NCBI GenBank assembly: GCA_963678705.1
Contig: OY783223.1
Coordinates: 4,650,001-4,714,000, forward strand
DNA: 64,000 nt
Source of the DNA: Panorpa germanica
Taxonomy: Eukaryota > Arthropoda > Insecta > Mecoptera > Panorpidae
Reading direction: 5' to 3'
A model generated the notes under the pieces. It was not told the origin of the DNA, ran no database searches, and worked only from the letters and a program-made list of their open reading frames with translations. How positions within the stretch are numbered: position 1 is the stretch's first letter; each line of letters starts with the position of its first letter. A program made the position numbers and the translations under genes. Below, piece after piece: positions 12,255 to 25,883 of this stretch.

Positions 12255-12662
12255 ATGTGTCTGTCAACACTGCAAGCGTATTTAAGCGACGGTGAATTCG
12301 GACGTAAATCAGCGACTCCTGTGTTCTTTGCATGTGTTGTGTCACAATACATACATACCACGTACCGATACGACAGTACGCCAAGTCATCTTGTGTACTG
12401 TAGGGTGTATTGGAGTTGTTTTGCACTAACATAATTTATCATAAGAGCAAACTTTTACTTTAATTTTTATCGATACACCACTGTTATGAAAGAGACTATT
12501 GCATTCTCTTTAATGTACTTTCCAGTATGAGAGCTACGTAACGTCCGTATTCGGACGACTTTGTCGCTTGCAGTGTGAGAGTCATTACATTTACTGGGTT
12601 CGGATAGGTTAACCGTAGTAGCGTAGTATACGTCCGGTCAAAATTCGTTCGGCGACAGGCCT
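12255..12662 (-). mobile_element. Repeat A copy 2
   Basis: Reverse complement of the 2145-2490 family: GGTGTATTGGAGTTGTTTTG, TTTTTATCGATACACCACTG, GTCCGTATTCGGACGACTTT and TAGTAGCGTAGTATACG. Its ends carry CGCTTGCAGTGT-type sequences. The open frames at 12135-12434 and 12220-12432 are by-products of this repeat. Confidence 0.8.
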
Positions 12663-13385
12663 AATATATGAGATTTTACTTCATGCAGATGTAAAAAGGA
12701 GTTTTGCCAAGACGATGAGCGACTTGGACGATGGGAATAGTGCTTATTATGATTTCTAATGTATGTTTCAAATTTCTTCTCTGACCATACTCTTTATCCC
12801 AATCACCCTCGCCACTGGATTTAATTTCGCCACTTAAAACACGAATATTGTTCGTGCAGAAAACTCGACACAAATTTATTGGAATTCTATTAGATTTTTC
12901 CAAAGTAAGTAGAAAATTTAAGGTAAGGTTTTCAAAAACATTGATAAAGCTGATTTTGAGCAATTGTAAAATTAAATGATGTACTGTCGAAAAATATGAA
13001 AAGTAGCTCACTTTAAACTTATTTTATATAAAAACATAACACCGCTTCTTGTAAATTTTGTACAGGACAATATATTCTAAATTTTTCAAAACAGTCCTAA
13101 GAAAATTACCATTGTTATATCTCAAAACATCTGTCTCAATATAAGTCGGTATAAGGTTCGTATGCAATAGTCAAAATCTACAAAATTTGGTACCACAAGG
13201 AGCATTGAATTTTTTTCTTTGTATTAATAAATAAACATATTTAAATTTTCATGATTTTCTTTTGAAGTCCTTAAGTTTAGTGACTAACATATAAATATTT
13301 TCAACAATTCTAAGAAATACACTCCTGTGTACGTAACCATTCCATCTGAAGCAGTTCTATATGTTACATTACACTAATACAATTA

Positions 13386-14308
<923 letters not shown>

Positions 14309-14880
14309 TAACGCGAGAAATCACCTAGCTGTTGAAATCGTAGTAATACAATAAAAAAAACTTTGATAATAATAATAATACAAAACAGTTAATACATAAT
14401 ACAAAAAATGTATCAACTTTTCTAATAATCTCAGATCCTTTGGCATTATAACACATTTTTATTTTCCAGTCTATTGCCCGGACTTACCAGTATTGTTGAG
14501 ATTCTTCCGAATGAGTACATTTTCACAATTTCCAGTATATAAGAAAATAAAATAAAAATATTACTCTTATATAATATGAATGCTTAACATTTTACTTTAA
14601 CAAATATATATGTTAAAAAAGTATATATTATATATATATTTTTTTCTCTATTTATAAACTTTTTTCAATAATAACATTAAGAGCTTTTCTTTAGCTTGTA
14701 GCACTAGACGTATAGTAATTGTTGTATTCTGAATCGTTTGGAACGCTTTAAAGCTTCAAGCTCAAGAGAGCTTTTTTTAAAAAATATTTTATAGTTATAT
14801 GAATTATATATTATTTGAAAAGCATGTACATCACCAACGAATATTATAAATATCTTTATTATTATATATAGTCAACAATT

Positions 14881-14899
14881 TCAAAATTCAAAGTCACTA

Positions 14900-14962
<63 letters not shown>

Positions 14963-15530
14963 ATATATATATAATAATCTCTTCCTTTTAACTGACTTTT
15001 GTTAATGAAATCTGTGTTTCTCAAATTGAAGTTTAATTTTTTGATTATATTAAAAATTTCATTTGAAGGTAATTTCATTTTCATCTCAATTTCTAAATTT
15101 ATTGATTCTTTTGCCAATTTATACGCAATTTCGTTTCCTCTTATTCCACAATATCCTTGTATCCATATAAATTTTATGGTATTATTCTTATTTATTATAT
15201 TGAAATACATCTCCTTAATTTTGCTTGTTATTTGATTTGTTATCATTAGAATTTAAATATTTTAAAACACTTAAGGAATCCGTTATTATTATAATTTTAA
15301 TGTTGTTGATATTTTCATTAATTTCCAATGCTTTTAATAATGCTAATTTTTCACCAGTATAAGAGCAAACTTTGTTATTTAATTTAAATTTATAATATCT
15401 TAAATGTATTTGTTCATATATAGCAAATCCTGCTTTATTTCTTTCTAAATCAATGGATGCATCTGTATATATTATTTTTGTATAATTTGTATTAAATTGA
15501 TGCATTAGATTTAAAAAAAATTCATTATTT
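14881..15530 (-). pseudogene. LINE-A ORF2 fragment with RNase H domain
   Basis: Two overlapping minus-strand frames, 15215-15505 and 14881-15246, together encode an RNase H domain: YTDASIDLERNKAGFAIY (first Asp), GEKLALLKAL (Glu), IITDSLSVLKYL (second Asp), and FIWIQGYCGIRGNEIAYKLA. In the last block the usual histidine of the GHxGI motif and the final aspartate of EIAD are both tyrosine, so the copy is probably inactive even apart from the frameshift. It continues into MKLPSNEIFNIIKKLNFNLR, the start of the part seen at 2797, and then breaks into a (TA)n tract. Confidence 0.85.
14904..14973. repeat. (TA)n microsatellite
   Basis: About 70 bp of nearly pure TA with one interruption. It grew at the LINE-A position that reads CATATAATAATCTC in the copy at 63.83 kb. 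Confidence 0.97.
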
Positions 15531-16600
15531 TCATATATTCATATAAATCTTTACCTAGAATTATTATATATATATATTAATTTAAAATTTGATTTGAAGA
15601 AAAACGTTAAATTAATTAACACATCTATTTTAATAGAAATCTTTTGACTGCAACTTCGATCATCATCAATTTCGCATCAAATTTTATGTGTGTTATTATT
15701 TTGAAAGTTAATCATTAATTTTATACATATACTTGATTAACAAAATAACATAAAATTTAGCATATTATAATACAGGGTGTTTGGTAGCAAGGTGCAAAGC
15801 CTTATGGGGATGATAGTTGACACCATTTAGAACATTTTGAGCCATACATGTCTTAACCGAAGTCTTCTTATTTATTTTTTACTGCTATTTTTATGTTATT
15901 TTTATAAAAACACAATTTCTGATATTTAAATGCCAACAGTGGCCCAGTTTAAGTAGGTATGTTAATTGTTTGATTTTTTCGAAAAAAATACTATACGCTT
16001 TTGAAGTTGTAAAAACATTTAAAATTAAAAAAAGCTGCTGCAGTTTATGGCATTTAGAAAAATAAATAAAATAGCCTCGATCGTAGAAACCTTTTTAAAA
16101 ACATGCTTGGTTATTGGCCTTTCGTTTAAGGCATCATTTAAGCTGATATCAGATTCTAGTGTCGAATTCGTGACAATCACGAAAAATTATTTTAGTAGTA
16201 CATTTTCACGATCTGTGTGGGTTGCTGTACTGTATAACGTTGCTTGATTATTTTCCCATTTCTCTAGACCACATATAACAAATCTCCAGTGATAAAGTTG
16301 CACTTATATAAAATGGCGGCAATTTTAAAACAGTCAGTTCCTATTGGAACACCACAGTTTATAAAATATGTTAACTAACAAGCACGACAAATATTTTTTT
16401 GTATTCAAAATGATTTTAGAATTTATAAAGTAGTAATAAAATGTTTTTTGATTGTAACTGTCTACAAATCTTGTCTTTAGGGGTAGGTCTGCCACCACAA
16501 GGCTAACTAGGTCAAAGTACAATGCATACAAACGAGAAATACAACTATAATAATTAGTTTGAACTTCTTAGAAGAACAACAATATAACAGACCACTTTAT
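15531..16600. other. Intronic stretch, possible ACAGGGTGTTT-type repeat
   Basis: At 15774 the sequence ACAGGGTGTTTGGTAGCAAG begins a block of average composition. Similar ACAGGGTGT starts occur near 23592 and 51383, but no second end or coding was found. The frames at 16047-16247 and 16334-16531 are not recognised. Confidence 0.35.
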
Positions 16601-16879
16601 TAAAACATCAGCTTCTTGAAGTAGTAGTAAGGGTTTAGGGAGACGAAGTGGGTGGAAGGGGGACTAGTAGTTTTGTTGTTAGTTAAACCCATTGTGTTGA
16701 AAGATGAAAATCAAGAGTAAAAGAGACAGCATTATAGTCAAACAAAGAAACTAGAAGGAGACAAACAATGGGGATGGATTGGGTTGACATGAGGGTATTT
16801 CAAATGACATTGATTGATATTTCTAATCGTTAGAACAAAGAACAGTATGCGACAAATGGTTCTTATACATTTATACAAA

Positions 16880-16880
16880 C

Positions 16881-16951
<71 letters not shown>
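16880..16951. repeat. (TA)n microsatellite
   Basis: About 70 bp of uninterrupted TA. Open frames on both strands across it are artefacts. Confidence 0.97.
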
Positions 16952-16952
<1 letters not shown>

Positions 16953-17089
16953 ACATAAAAATGTTACTTTACATTCATGCAATATCTTACTTAAATAAAA
17001 CCAAGTTATATTTAGTCTAAAAATTTTGCTTAATTTTTTTCATTAAAATAATAACAAAATGATTTTATTCATACAATGTTAAATGTTAA

Positions 17090-17823
17090 GGAGGTACAGG
17101 ACGTTGACGTAAATGATGAAAATGTTGTGAAATTTGGAGGGTCGATACAAATAGTTAAAATACATGCTGTCTCAAAATTTTAGAGACCTAGGGCCTAAAT
17201 GACCTAGTGACCTAAATAGTCATTTTCCATACAAATCATAATTTTTAGCTCAATTTCACCACATAATATAACTTTTAACTATAAAAAAATGGTGACACGG
17301 CTTTCAAAAACTAAGTGTATATAAAAAAATCTTTTTTTGTAACTATTGCAAAAAGAAAATTATCAAAAGGATATCTATTTACGAAAATATTTAAATAAAA
17401 CCTTTAAGAAACAGTAAATGTAGGTTATAAGTCGGCACCGTTGCAAATGCCAATTTGAGCGGGAAATTCAAAATCGGAATAAATGTTACATAAAATATAA
17501 CAATTTATTGGTCAAAGAACCAAATCACGCATGCGTCAACACACGTAAATTTGCTGCGTTGCAAAATTTATTATTCCTTTTTCAAAATATTTAATTTGAA
17601 TTTAAATTGAATTAATATAAATTTGATGTAACTTTTCAATTATTTAACTATTATATGCATAAAAAATCATTTTAATAAGCAAAAAGTAGCTTAATAGGGA
17701 ATTGAAAAATTCATTTTCAAAGGTACAGTCCCAATATTTGCTCGATCCTCATGTCCTTCGTATTTTGCATTTCCTATTACCGAGAGATAAACTTTTTGCA
17801 TTGAAGGTACGTCCTGTACCTCC
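17090..17823 (+). mobile_element. TTAA MITE copy 1 (734 bp, complete)
   Basis: Inverted ends GGAGGTACAGGACGT and ACGTCCTGTACCTCC, flanked by TTAA at 17086-17089 and 17824-17827. A TTAA target duplication is characteristic of the piggyBac superfamily. The inside has no coding capacity. Copies 2 and 3 are at 33906 and 47948. Confidence 0.92.
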
Positions 17824-18580
17824 TTAATAGCAATGAATGAGCAAGGAAGAAGCAATTATGTAAACATAGTAGGAGAATAAAAGAGATAGGTATAAAATAT
17901 AAATTTTTCGAGTTTGCACCAATTTCCTGATAATTTAAATATTTTAAATGATCAATATTACAGAAATCAGAAATCATCGGTTTTCACATATAGCACATTT
18001 TGTTTTTCTCGTTTAATTCCACTATAAAAGGCAACTTTTTCATTTATAACTCTATGTATATACATCTCCTGTATATCCATCTCAAATACATTTTCTTTGA
18101 ACGTGTGAAAACTATATTATTTATGATTTAGTTAAGTACTGTAAAATAAAGCTCTCAAAAGCTCATAAAAGCTTTCTCGTAGTACAAATAATGAAATTAT
18201 GATCTTTTTCTTGTCGTAATTGTAAATTCTTTTACTCACTTCTTCTATTAAAATAAATGTAAAAGAATCAGGTAATTTTTAAATTAAATATTGTTATATT
18301 ATTCATTTATTTAATTAGATGTTCTTTAATAAACTTAATTTGCTATGAAATAATATTTATTTAAGTAATAGTACCGACGCTACCGGAGTGAAATACAAGG
18401 AATTCTAGAAGTAGAAGTATCTGCTGTTTTCGTAGACCTGACCTAAATTGCAGATGTGAAGAGACAGCTGTTCAAACATGAGCAAATAAAGATGCTATAC
18501 GATATAAAACAGTTTTGAAAAACTTAAGTAACCAATTATAAAGTATCATTCAAGTTGTATTTAAAAAAACTATCTTATAT

Positions 18581-19026
18581 ACTTTTTTTTTATTTATATA
18601 TATTAATTGTGTGTGCCTTTCGGCTTTACAATCTACAGTATTATATTTCTAATACATTTCATTCCTATATACATTCCAAACTTAAAACCAAACTTAAAAA
18701 TATTCTAGACTTTTACTACTTCCAAAAGTGCTTTCTGCTTCTTCTTCTTTTGACCCTCTCTATTATTCTCCACCAGCTTATTTATTCTCCTGTTTTTCCT
18801 TTCCTTCTTACTATTTCCGCCATCCACCTCTTTCCTTCACTGCCTCCCTTTAATAGCTGGCCAATATTCCTTTCGCTTGCTACTTTTTCCTTACACTCAA
18901 ACTTAATGTGCTCCAGTGTTTCGTACACTTTCTTTCCTCACTCTTTTCCCAGTATCTGTTTCCTTTTTCCTCATTTCCCAATCTAAACCTTGCTGTTCTT
19001 CTTATGTGTTTTATGTCTTTTTCTAT
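18581..19026 (-). mobile_element. LINE-C copy, 5'-truncated, with 15-bp target duplication
   Basis: The minus strand encodes the start IEKDIKHIRRTARFRLGNEE..., then degenerates through a C-x2-C knuckle into the 3' UTR ending GCCGAAAGGC (18615-18624 as its complement). The flanking duplication AAAACTATCTTATAT is at 18566-18580 and 19027-19041. The plus-strand frame 18555-18986 is a shadow of this copy. Confidence 0.88.
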
Positions 19027-19260
19027 AAAACTATCTTATATTATAACCTCAAAAATGTGATAATCTGTCAAAATGCAGTAGGATTTATTTTTAAAAGAAG
19101 TTCACTGACAGTTTGTCAAAAATAAAGAAATAAAAACAATTTCTGTTACTAATTGTTAATAAAAACAGCAATTATAATTATTCTACATTAAATTTAGTCC
19201 AAATTTATATTACTAACGACGCATGCGCACCAACTAAATTAACTAAACTCAAAATGAAAC
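19027..19260 (+). repeat. Repeat K copy 1
   Basis: Blocks ATCTGTCAAAATGCAGTAGG and CGCATGCGCACCAACTAAAT recur at 22260-22510 (inverted) and, in part, at 24130-24290. The LINE-C copy at 18581-19026 is inserted at its left end. Confidence 0.75.
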
Positions 19261-19563
19261 ATGAATTAAATATAAAAATAGTGACTGAGAATAAGGCTTT
19301 ATATTCTGCATTTAATTTTGATGATGACTTAAAATGTTGTCTTTGAAATACACATATCTCCTTACCAGTGAGTCTTAAGCTAAAAATACTTATTATCAAT
19401 CTGATAGAGCACTCAATTTTCTACAATTTGTGCATACAACATTTTTTTGTATATCTCCTAGATATTGAGCTGCATCGCTGTAAAGCAGAGCACTTCACTG
19501 AATAATTATAGTAATGATTCAAAACAGCTCTTACAATTTTGTCTATATCTCTGAAACCCGTTA

Positions 19564-20405
19564 GGGGGCGTCCATAAATTACGTGAGATGTTTAAGGGGG
19601 GGAGGGGGTCGAGTCAAATCTCATCTAATCTTCCGTTGGAGAGAGGGGGGGTCTCGGCAAATATCACGCAATTTTTTTTCTGATTGAAACAAAAAAAAAT
19701 TATACTATTTTGGTCCATTTAATCTAGATTGTACATGCTTAAGGCCTGTCTCAGTATGGGACCGTATTTAAGCGAATTTCTGCCGGACGTATACGGGCTA
19801 CTACGCTTTACCTATCCGAACCATGTAAATGTAATGAGATCGCTCTGGAGCTCTCAGACTGCACGCTACAAAGCCGTCCGAATACGGACGGCACTATCTC
19901 GCACAGTAGAACCGAATAAAGGCGAATTTTATCCAAGCGTTACCACTACTACAACGATACCCTATCCGAACCTTTGTAAATGCAAAAAGCCGCCACAGAC
20001 TGGAGGGGATACCTAAGATCGCTTGTTGTTACGGTGCAATACGAGTCAAATGAAATCTATCGGCGACATGGGTATGTTCTGCATGCAGTTTATGTTTGTA
20101 TTTCAGTGAATCATGGACACGGATGCCGATACCAATAGGATAGAACTAAATTTAAATTCACGCCCACCAGAACTCAGATATATAATAAATGCTAAAGTCC
20201 CTTTAATACCAGTAGTGTATCGATTTTTTTTCTTTTTACAATAACAATCCAACGCGTTTACGTAAAAAACCCACATTTTGAAAAATCTCACGTGAGATTG
20301 GGGGATGGGGGAGGGGGTTGAATAAAATCTCACGACATCTCACCAGGGGGGGAGGGAGGTACAGAAAATTTAAAAAAACACCTCACGTAATTTATGGACG
20401 CCCCC
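19564..20405. mobile_element. TTA-flanked TIR element (842 bp) containing repeat A
   Basis: Terminal inverted repeats begin GGGGGCGTCCATAAATTACG and match for about 30 bp with one mismatch. They are flanked by TTA at 19561-19563 and 20406-20408. A 3-bp TTA duplication is typical of PIF/Harbinger, so that class is suggested but not proven. Repeat A copy 3 (19741-20030) lies inside. There is no transposase. Confidence 0.85.
19741..20030 (+). mobile_element. Repeat A copy 3
   Basis: Shares CTACGCTTTACCTATCCGAA, CGTCCGAATACGGACG and TATCCGAACCT with copies 1 and 2. The open frame 19729-20016 is a by-product. Confidence 0.75.
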
Positions 20406-20714
20406 TTATAGTATATAGACAAATGACATGACATTTAAAAGAATTTTTATTGTTCTCCAACATTGCTTTAATAATTTCTTTTAGATAAAATAAATAGATT
20501 ACATATAAACGTATTTTTGCTTCCATAGTAGCTATAATATGAGAAAATCTTTAAAAATTGTAGACCACTTGTTCCTTTCCAAATTTTGGAATTATGTATC
20601 TCCAAAAGTTAAGAATATTTTTATATAAAAAAAATACATTTAAAAAAGAAAAGCATCTGGTTACTAAAAATAAATTTAATCGGAAAATAAAAAATATATA
20701 TTAGCCGAAGTGAT

Positions 20715-20736
20715 GGGGGGGGGGGGGGGGGGGGGG
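20715..20736. repeat. Poly(G) run, 22 nt
   Basis: Twenty-two consecutive G. A 17-nt poly(C) run follows at 20929-20945, so the two could pair across 190 bp. Confidence 0.95.
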
Positions 20737-20928
20737 CTGGTAAGGGGGCGCTACTCAAAATGAGAACCTACCACAGTTATCTAGTCAAACCATTTTTAGT
20801 TCTTACATAAATTCAATTGTAACTAGTCACACCAATAAATTTTATTGGATCCCATTCAAAATCAACTATATCTAATCATAATTAAATCTAGATTTTGGGG
20901 TATATGTTGAGATGAGTTACGAGGCAGA

Positions 20929-20945
20929 CCCCCCCCCCCCCCCCC
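20929..20945. repeat. Poly(C) run, 17 nt
   Basis: Seventeen consecutive C, preceded by GTTACGAGGCAGA. Possible right end of the same repeat that starts with the poly(G) run at 20715. Confidence 0.9.
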
Positions 20946-21005
20946 TACTTATCAGTGCGTCTCTAACATTAGTTGCGTCGAAAAACTGAAAAGCAATTTA
21001 TATTT

Positions 21006-21236
21006 CCCAATAAACAATTTGGTGAAGTATCCCTTTTTGTGACGTTTCTATCGCTACTGCACTTCAATTATAGTTCGCATCAACTTTATCTTCATTTGTA
21101 TTCCGATAGGTGGAATGGTTTCGTCATTTGTATGCGATAAAATAGACATTTCATATGAACGACTGTGAGAAACTGAACGCAAAATCATACGCATCTTCAA
21201 TATGATGGCAAAGGGACTCCAAAATGTTTACTGGGG
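21006..21236 (+). mobile_element. MITE-G copy 1
   Basis: Shares CAACTTTATCTTCATTTGTA and CATACGCATCTTCAATATG with 37357-37542. Ends resemble CCCAGTAAACATTTTGG in inverted orientation. Confidence 0.75.
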
Positions 21237-21813
21237 TAGGGCGATATAACCCCTCAAATCATTGACAAAAATCCAATAAAAAGTTTAATTATTTATTTTC
21301 TTAATACTTGAATTAACAACCCCATGGTGAGTGTCATCCACTTGCTTTTATTACATTATATGTAAAGTTCAACCCCTATTTCAATTCTGTAGAATATATT
21401 AACTAATATGTATGCAAAATGGTGGTCTATTTCACATCATCCCTCATATCTTAAGTGACTAACAACCCTCAACAAATATTCATAATCACAAGTCGTCCAC
21501 CCTCACCCAACTGGGTGCTTGTTACTCTTACTTCAAGTGGATGCGGATGGGGTAACTAGTCAACTACCCCTGCGGGTTAATGGCGGGAGAGTTCAGGTGT
21601 TAGGGATGAAATCCTTACGAGCAATATTTAGGCACTAACAAGTCTTTCCTATAAGTAATGTGTTTACACGCTTTAAATTTATGGGAAATTCTTGTTTGAT
21701 TATATACTTGAAAAAACATAAGTAGCGAACACTCAAATTAGCAAGTAGGTTTATTATAAATAAATCTTAGAGCACATATATATATGGAGAGTGAATAGCC
21801 AATATTTCCTATA

Positions 21814-22250
21814 GATGTGTGCAAGAGAGAAAGGTATATGTTTCTATTTGTTCTCTATGCACATGCGTCGAAAGTAACAGCTGTCTAGATATAATAAATA
21901 TTGAATATATAAAGAAATTATATTTCTTTAGTTGAAACAAAGCTCGTCTGTCGGTAAAACAGTGACCGTTTAGTGGAAACATATACTCATGAATGCCATA
22001 GAGATCGCTGTAAGATTAACGGTTAACACAGTTGATATTTGAAGTGGACAGAACTCACGTTTTTAGTAATATTTATATATAGTTTATTTATATTTATACA
22101 TATTTACATTATTCTACATCAATATAATGTCATATTTAACAACTGTCACGTATTATATCTAGACAGGTCTGACTTGACAACTGTCACTTTCAACGCATGC
22201 GCATAGAGAACGAATGGGAACATATACCTTTCTCTCTCGCGCACATTTTG
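21814..22250. repeat. Inverted repeat, arms about 95 bp
   Basis: The left arm (about 21814-21905) contains AGAGAGAAAGGTATATGTTT and CTGTCTAGATATAATA. The right arm (about 22155-22250) contains their complements. The spacer is about 250 bp. It abuts repeat K copy 2 (22260-22510), and both may belong to one element. Confidence 0.8.
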
Positions 22251-22259
22251 AACATACTT

Positions 22260-22510
22260 TCAGGTACAGCATTCGTGTTTTAATTTAATTTAGTTGGTGC
22301 GCATGCGTCTTTAGTAATATAAATTTTGACAGTGACAAAATTGAAAGTGAAATAATTAAAATTGCTGTTTTTAATAATAATTAGTAGTATAAATTGCTGT
22401 TGTTTCTTTATTTTTGAAAAAACTGATATTAAACTTCTTTTAAATGTAAATCCTACTGCATTTTGACAGATTGTCAGATTTTGGAGGTTATAATATAATA
22501 TAGTTTTTCT
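22260..22510 (-). repeat. Repeat K copy 2
   Basis: Reverse complement of 19027-19260, without a LINE. Its end reads AATATAATATAGTTTTTCTT where copy 1 carries the LINE-C insertion. Confidence 0.75.
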
Positions 22511-23109
22511 TAACTTAATATGTTTATTTTAAAACATTGGATCTTGTAAGGTTCTAAAAAACTAAGAAACCTTAAAAAAAAAATTAAATTAAAAATGGTA
22601 CTGTGAATGACTACGCGTATTGTCATATGCTAAACAATTTAAATTAAATACAAAACTAAATTAAGGTAGTGAGTGGGAAAGATACTTTAAGCTACGGTAT
22701 TTTTAATAGATTCACTTCAAGAATAATTCATTGATTGATTCATTCACTTCAAGCATAAATGCTCAAGGCTCCTCTGCTGTCTAATTGGTTAATAGAATAG
22801 CCATTCTATTATCTTTGCGAACTCAAATATAAGGGTTAGCTTGTTTCTCTTTAAAAAATTCCACTCCTTCCCCATTTATCATCCTCCCTCAACCCCACTT
22901 CATTTAATTCTTTAAAAACAAAGAATACTTTCAGATAAGGGTATTAAACATCAATTAATTAGATACGCATTAGAATACCTTTTGTTCGATTTTTTTTCAA
23001 TTTATAAGATTAATGACTTTTTAATAATAAAAAAAAATATAAAATATTATAACATTATTTTAAAATGTAGAATAAAATTAATCTACACGTTTTTTTTTGT
23101 AACTGATAT

Positions 23110-23300
23110 TAGAATGCTTTGACGAATTGGAAAATAAAGGTGGTTTGTAGATATATAGATGGCAACACTACCAACAAATCTATGATTTTTAGAGAGTACC
23201 AACCTTCAAACAATATGTGTCAAAATTTCATGACATTACAACCATTACGTTTCGAGTATCAGTGATTTTAGTGACGCTACGTAATTTTCAAAATTATGAA
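23110..23300 (-). mobile_element. Mariner-like terminal fragment
   Basis: Contains GAGAGTACCAACCTTCAAAC and ATGGCAACACTACC, whose complements recur at 58220-58430 (GTTTGAAGGTTGGTACTATT, TGGCGCCATCTGTTTG). These resemble the 5' untranslated end of irritans-type mariners. Confidence 0.55.
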
Positions 23301-24129
23301 AAAAACTGAATTTCATTACAACATATACAACAAATGGAAACTCAGCGTGAATATTTTAAATCCTTTAAAGATAAGCCACGCCCATTTTAACAATTACAGG
23401 TTACTTGTTCTCTAATATACATTGAAATCTTCACAATATTCTCATTGTGGGATTTCATAAGATTAATCCATACACCAATTACGCATATTAAAATTTGTGA
23501 AATTTATTTTCTACTGAATTCATTTATATTTCATAACAATGGAAATTAATTGAATTAGGTTAATTGGTATTCTCTACGTAAATAAATTGGGACAGGGTGT
23601 TTCAACGTACATGTGAGTGTTAACATGAAGGGGTATTATCTCTCATTTCACCCTTATATCACTTACCCTTTCCTAAGTACAATTACCATAAGAGTTTTTG
23701 ATATCGGCTTAAAGAGATACTTGTTAAGTATACGAAAAGCTTTAAATTTAATTATTGAAAATAAAATTATTTGCGTTTTGCCCCGTTGCAAAGGAACGTG
23801 TGTATACGAGGTTAGTAAGAAAAGTTTCCAGTCAAGAATATTCTTGTAATATAATTGCGCATACGTTGAAAGATACCCTTAAAAATATTAGCTAGATTAG
23901 AAGCTGAGTTGTTGTTGTCGATAGTAATTTGTGTCAGTCGATGTTAGCCTTTCTACGGATTACATTAAATTAAAAATCAAGATGCCCCCAAAAGTTGGGG
24001 ATTCTGGATCATAATTTGTCTGCGTGAAAATGTAGAAAAATAAATTTAAACGTGGTTGACGTGGACGGTCAAAAAACAACTGTCGAATTTAGTTAGTTTA
24101 GAGTTTAATGCCAGTTTTTGAAAAATATA

Positions 24130-24290
24130 GAAGAGAAAACAATTTCTATTACTAATTGTTATTAAAAACAGCAAGTTTAATTATTTCACATTTCACAATT
24201 TTAGGTCGAACTGTCAATATTTATATTACTAACGATGCATACGCACCAACTAAATTAACTAAACTTAAATTAAAACACAAATGCTTAAAC
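24130..24290 (+). repeat. Repeat K copy 3 (partial)
   Basis: AATTTCTATTACTAATTGTT and CGCACCAACTAAATTAACTA match copy 1. Confidence 0.7.
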
Positions 24291-25412
24291 GAGAACCTGA
24301 AATCTAGATTACAATATTAAATAAAAACAGTAAATTGAGTGGGAATGAAGCTTTAAACTTCCATTAGAAAATAGTTTCTAAATAAGCAGTAGAAACTGAA
24401 CCTTAGAATTAGATTATGGTACGCTATAAAGTGCAAAACTCGCACTCCAAGACAATTTTCCAGCTGGGAATCTCTTTATTTATTTTCTGGTAATCTCAGA
24501 GATTACTTTCAAATTCAATGTAACTTTTAGAGAATATATCGGGCTCTAATTTTCAACGTCAAGCACAGATAATAAATCAATATTAATAAATAATATGTTC
24601 AATACAATATAATCGCATACTCGTACAACCGATATTCGTATTTCCATATAAATTTCATACAAAAACATTGATTTATATATTCATGATTATGAATCTAATT
24701 CAGTGTTTCATGGAATCGGAATTGTGTGGGGTTCTTTCCTTCCCCTCTCCACCACTACCCCCTGGTTTTTAGCTGTGTAAATAGTCGGTAACATATTTTA
24801 CACGTACCTAAGTATGTTTTATGATATTGTTACATATAAATCAACAAAATTTGAATATGTTTATCAATTGTACAATATAATTTGTACATGGGTTGTAAAT
24901 TGAAAACTTCAAAGTCGTAATAAAATTTATGTAAGGGATTTATATACGATTATATAGACAGGGTGCTAGATACAACGATGACAACTTTATAAAAGGGGAA
25001 TAATGAAATGAGTCCCAAAAACAAATTAGTCGAGTCAAGAAGCAATTCTATACCATAGGGTATTTCAACAAGAGCGATCATTTTAAATCAATAGAAGAAC
25101 GCAATGTTTCGGTGGCATTTGGCAGATTTTGTGTTCTATTACTAACCTGAGAGTTTGTACTTTAGATTAAAATAAAAATATCACCAAGTCTTTTCTCGCA
25201 AATATTGCGTTTGGTTTGAAAAAAAAGGTATCATATTACACAAATTAAAAGAATTAGAGTACAATGATTTAAGAATTGGTTAACTTTCCTGACGTTTTAG
25301 CTGCGATTGAATTTTGATTCAATCTCGAATCCACTCCAATCCAATCCAATCGATTTAGCTGGATTCGAATTGTTATTCAAAATTGAGATGCATCTTGTAT
25401 ATAAAAATGAGG

Positions 25413-25883
25413 CGACTGGTTGCAAACCTTAGCCCCGAATCTGCCTGAACCGAATGTCATTACAACTGTATTGTTAGTTAAAGAGCGAACGTGTTTACGA
25501 GTGAGATAAAACACATGGCACGAACATAACAAAACTGATTTTAAACTGGTTTTGAGCATATATTCAGCGACTATATTTCTCGGTCGCAAGACTTTGTTGG
25601 TTTCATCAATAGAGATGTTTACGAATACTATTGAAAAGTATTTAAATACATACACACACTCAAATATAACACAATAGAATCCCCTGTTTTGCTATTGTTA
25701 AAAATTCTATAGAGTCACGATACACGGCTCGACATGGTAGAAAACTTCGTTTCGCGTTTAGTTTGCAATCAGTGCCTTTCCTCGTATTATATCTCACTCG
25801 CATACATGTTCGATCTCTCACTAACAACAGTTGTAATCACATTCCCTTCGGGTAGATTTCGGGGTAAGGTTTGCAACCAGTCG
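25413..25883. mobile_element. MITE-F copy 1 (471 bp)
   Basis: Long inverted ends of about 130 bp beginning CGACTGGTTGCAAACCTTA and ending TAAGGTTTGCAACCAGTCG. Shared inner blocks (TTCTCGGTCGCAAG, CTATTGAAAAGTATTTAAAT) lie in opposite order in copy 2. Non-coding; the frames inside it are repeat by-products. Confidence 0.88.

Noticed and set aside
16738..17020. Open frames on both strands with long Ile-Tyr runs
   Set aside because: They are translations of the (TA)n microsatellite.
18555..19125. Plus-strand open frames rich in Phe and Ser
   Set aside because: Most of the first frame lies antisense to the LINE-C copy, and the second runs from that copy into repeat K; the minus strand gives the recognisable ORF2 sequence.
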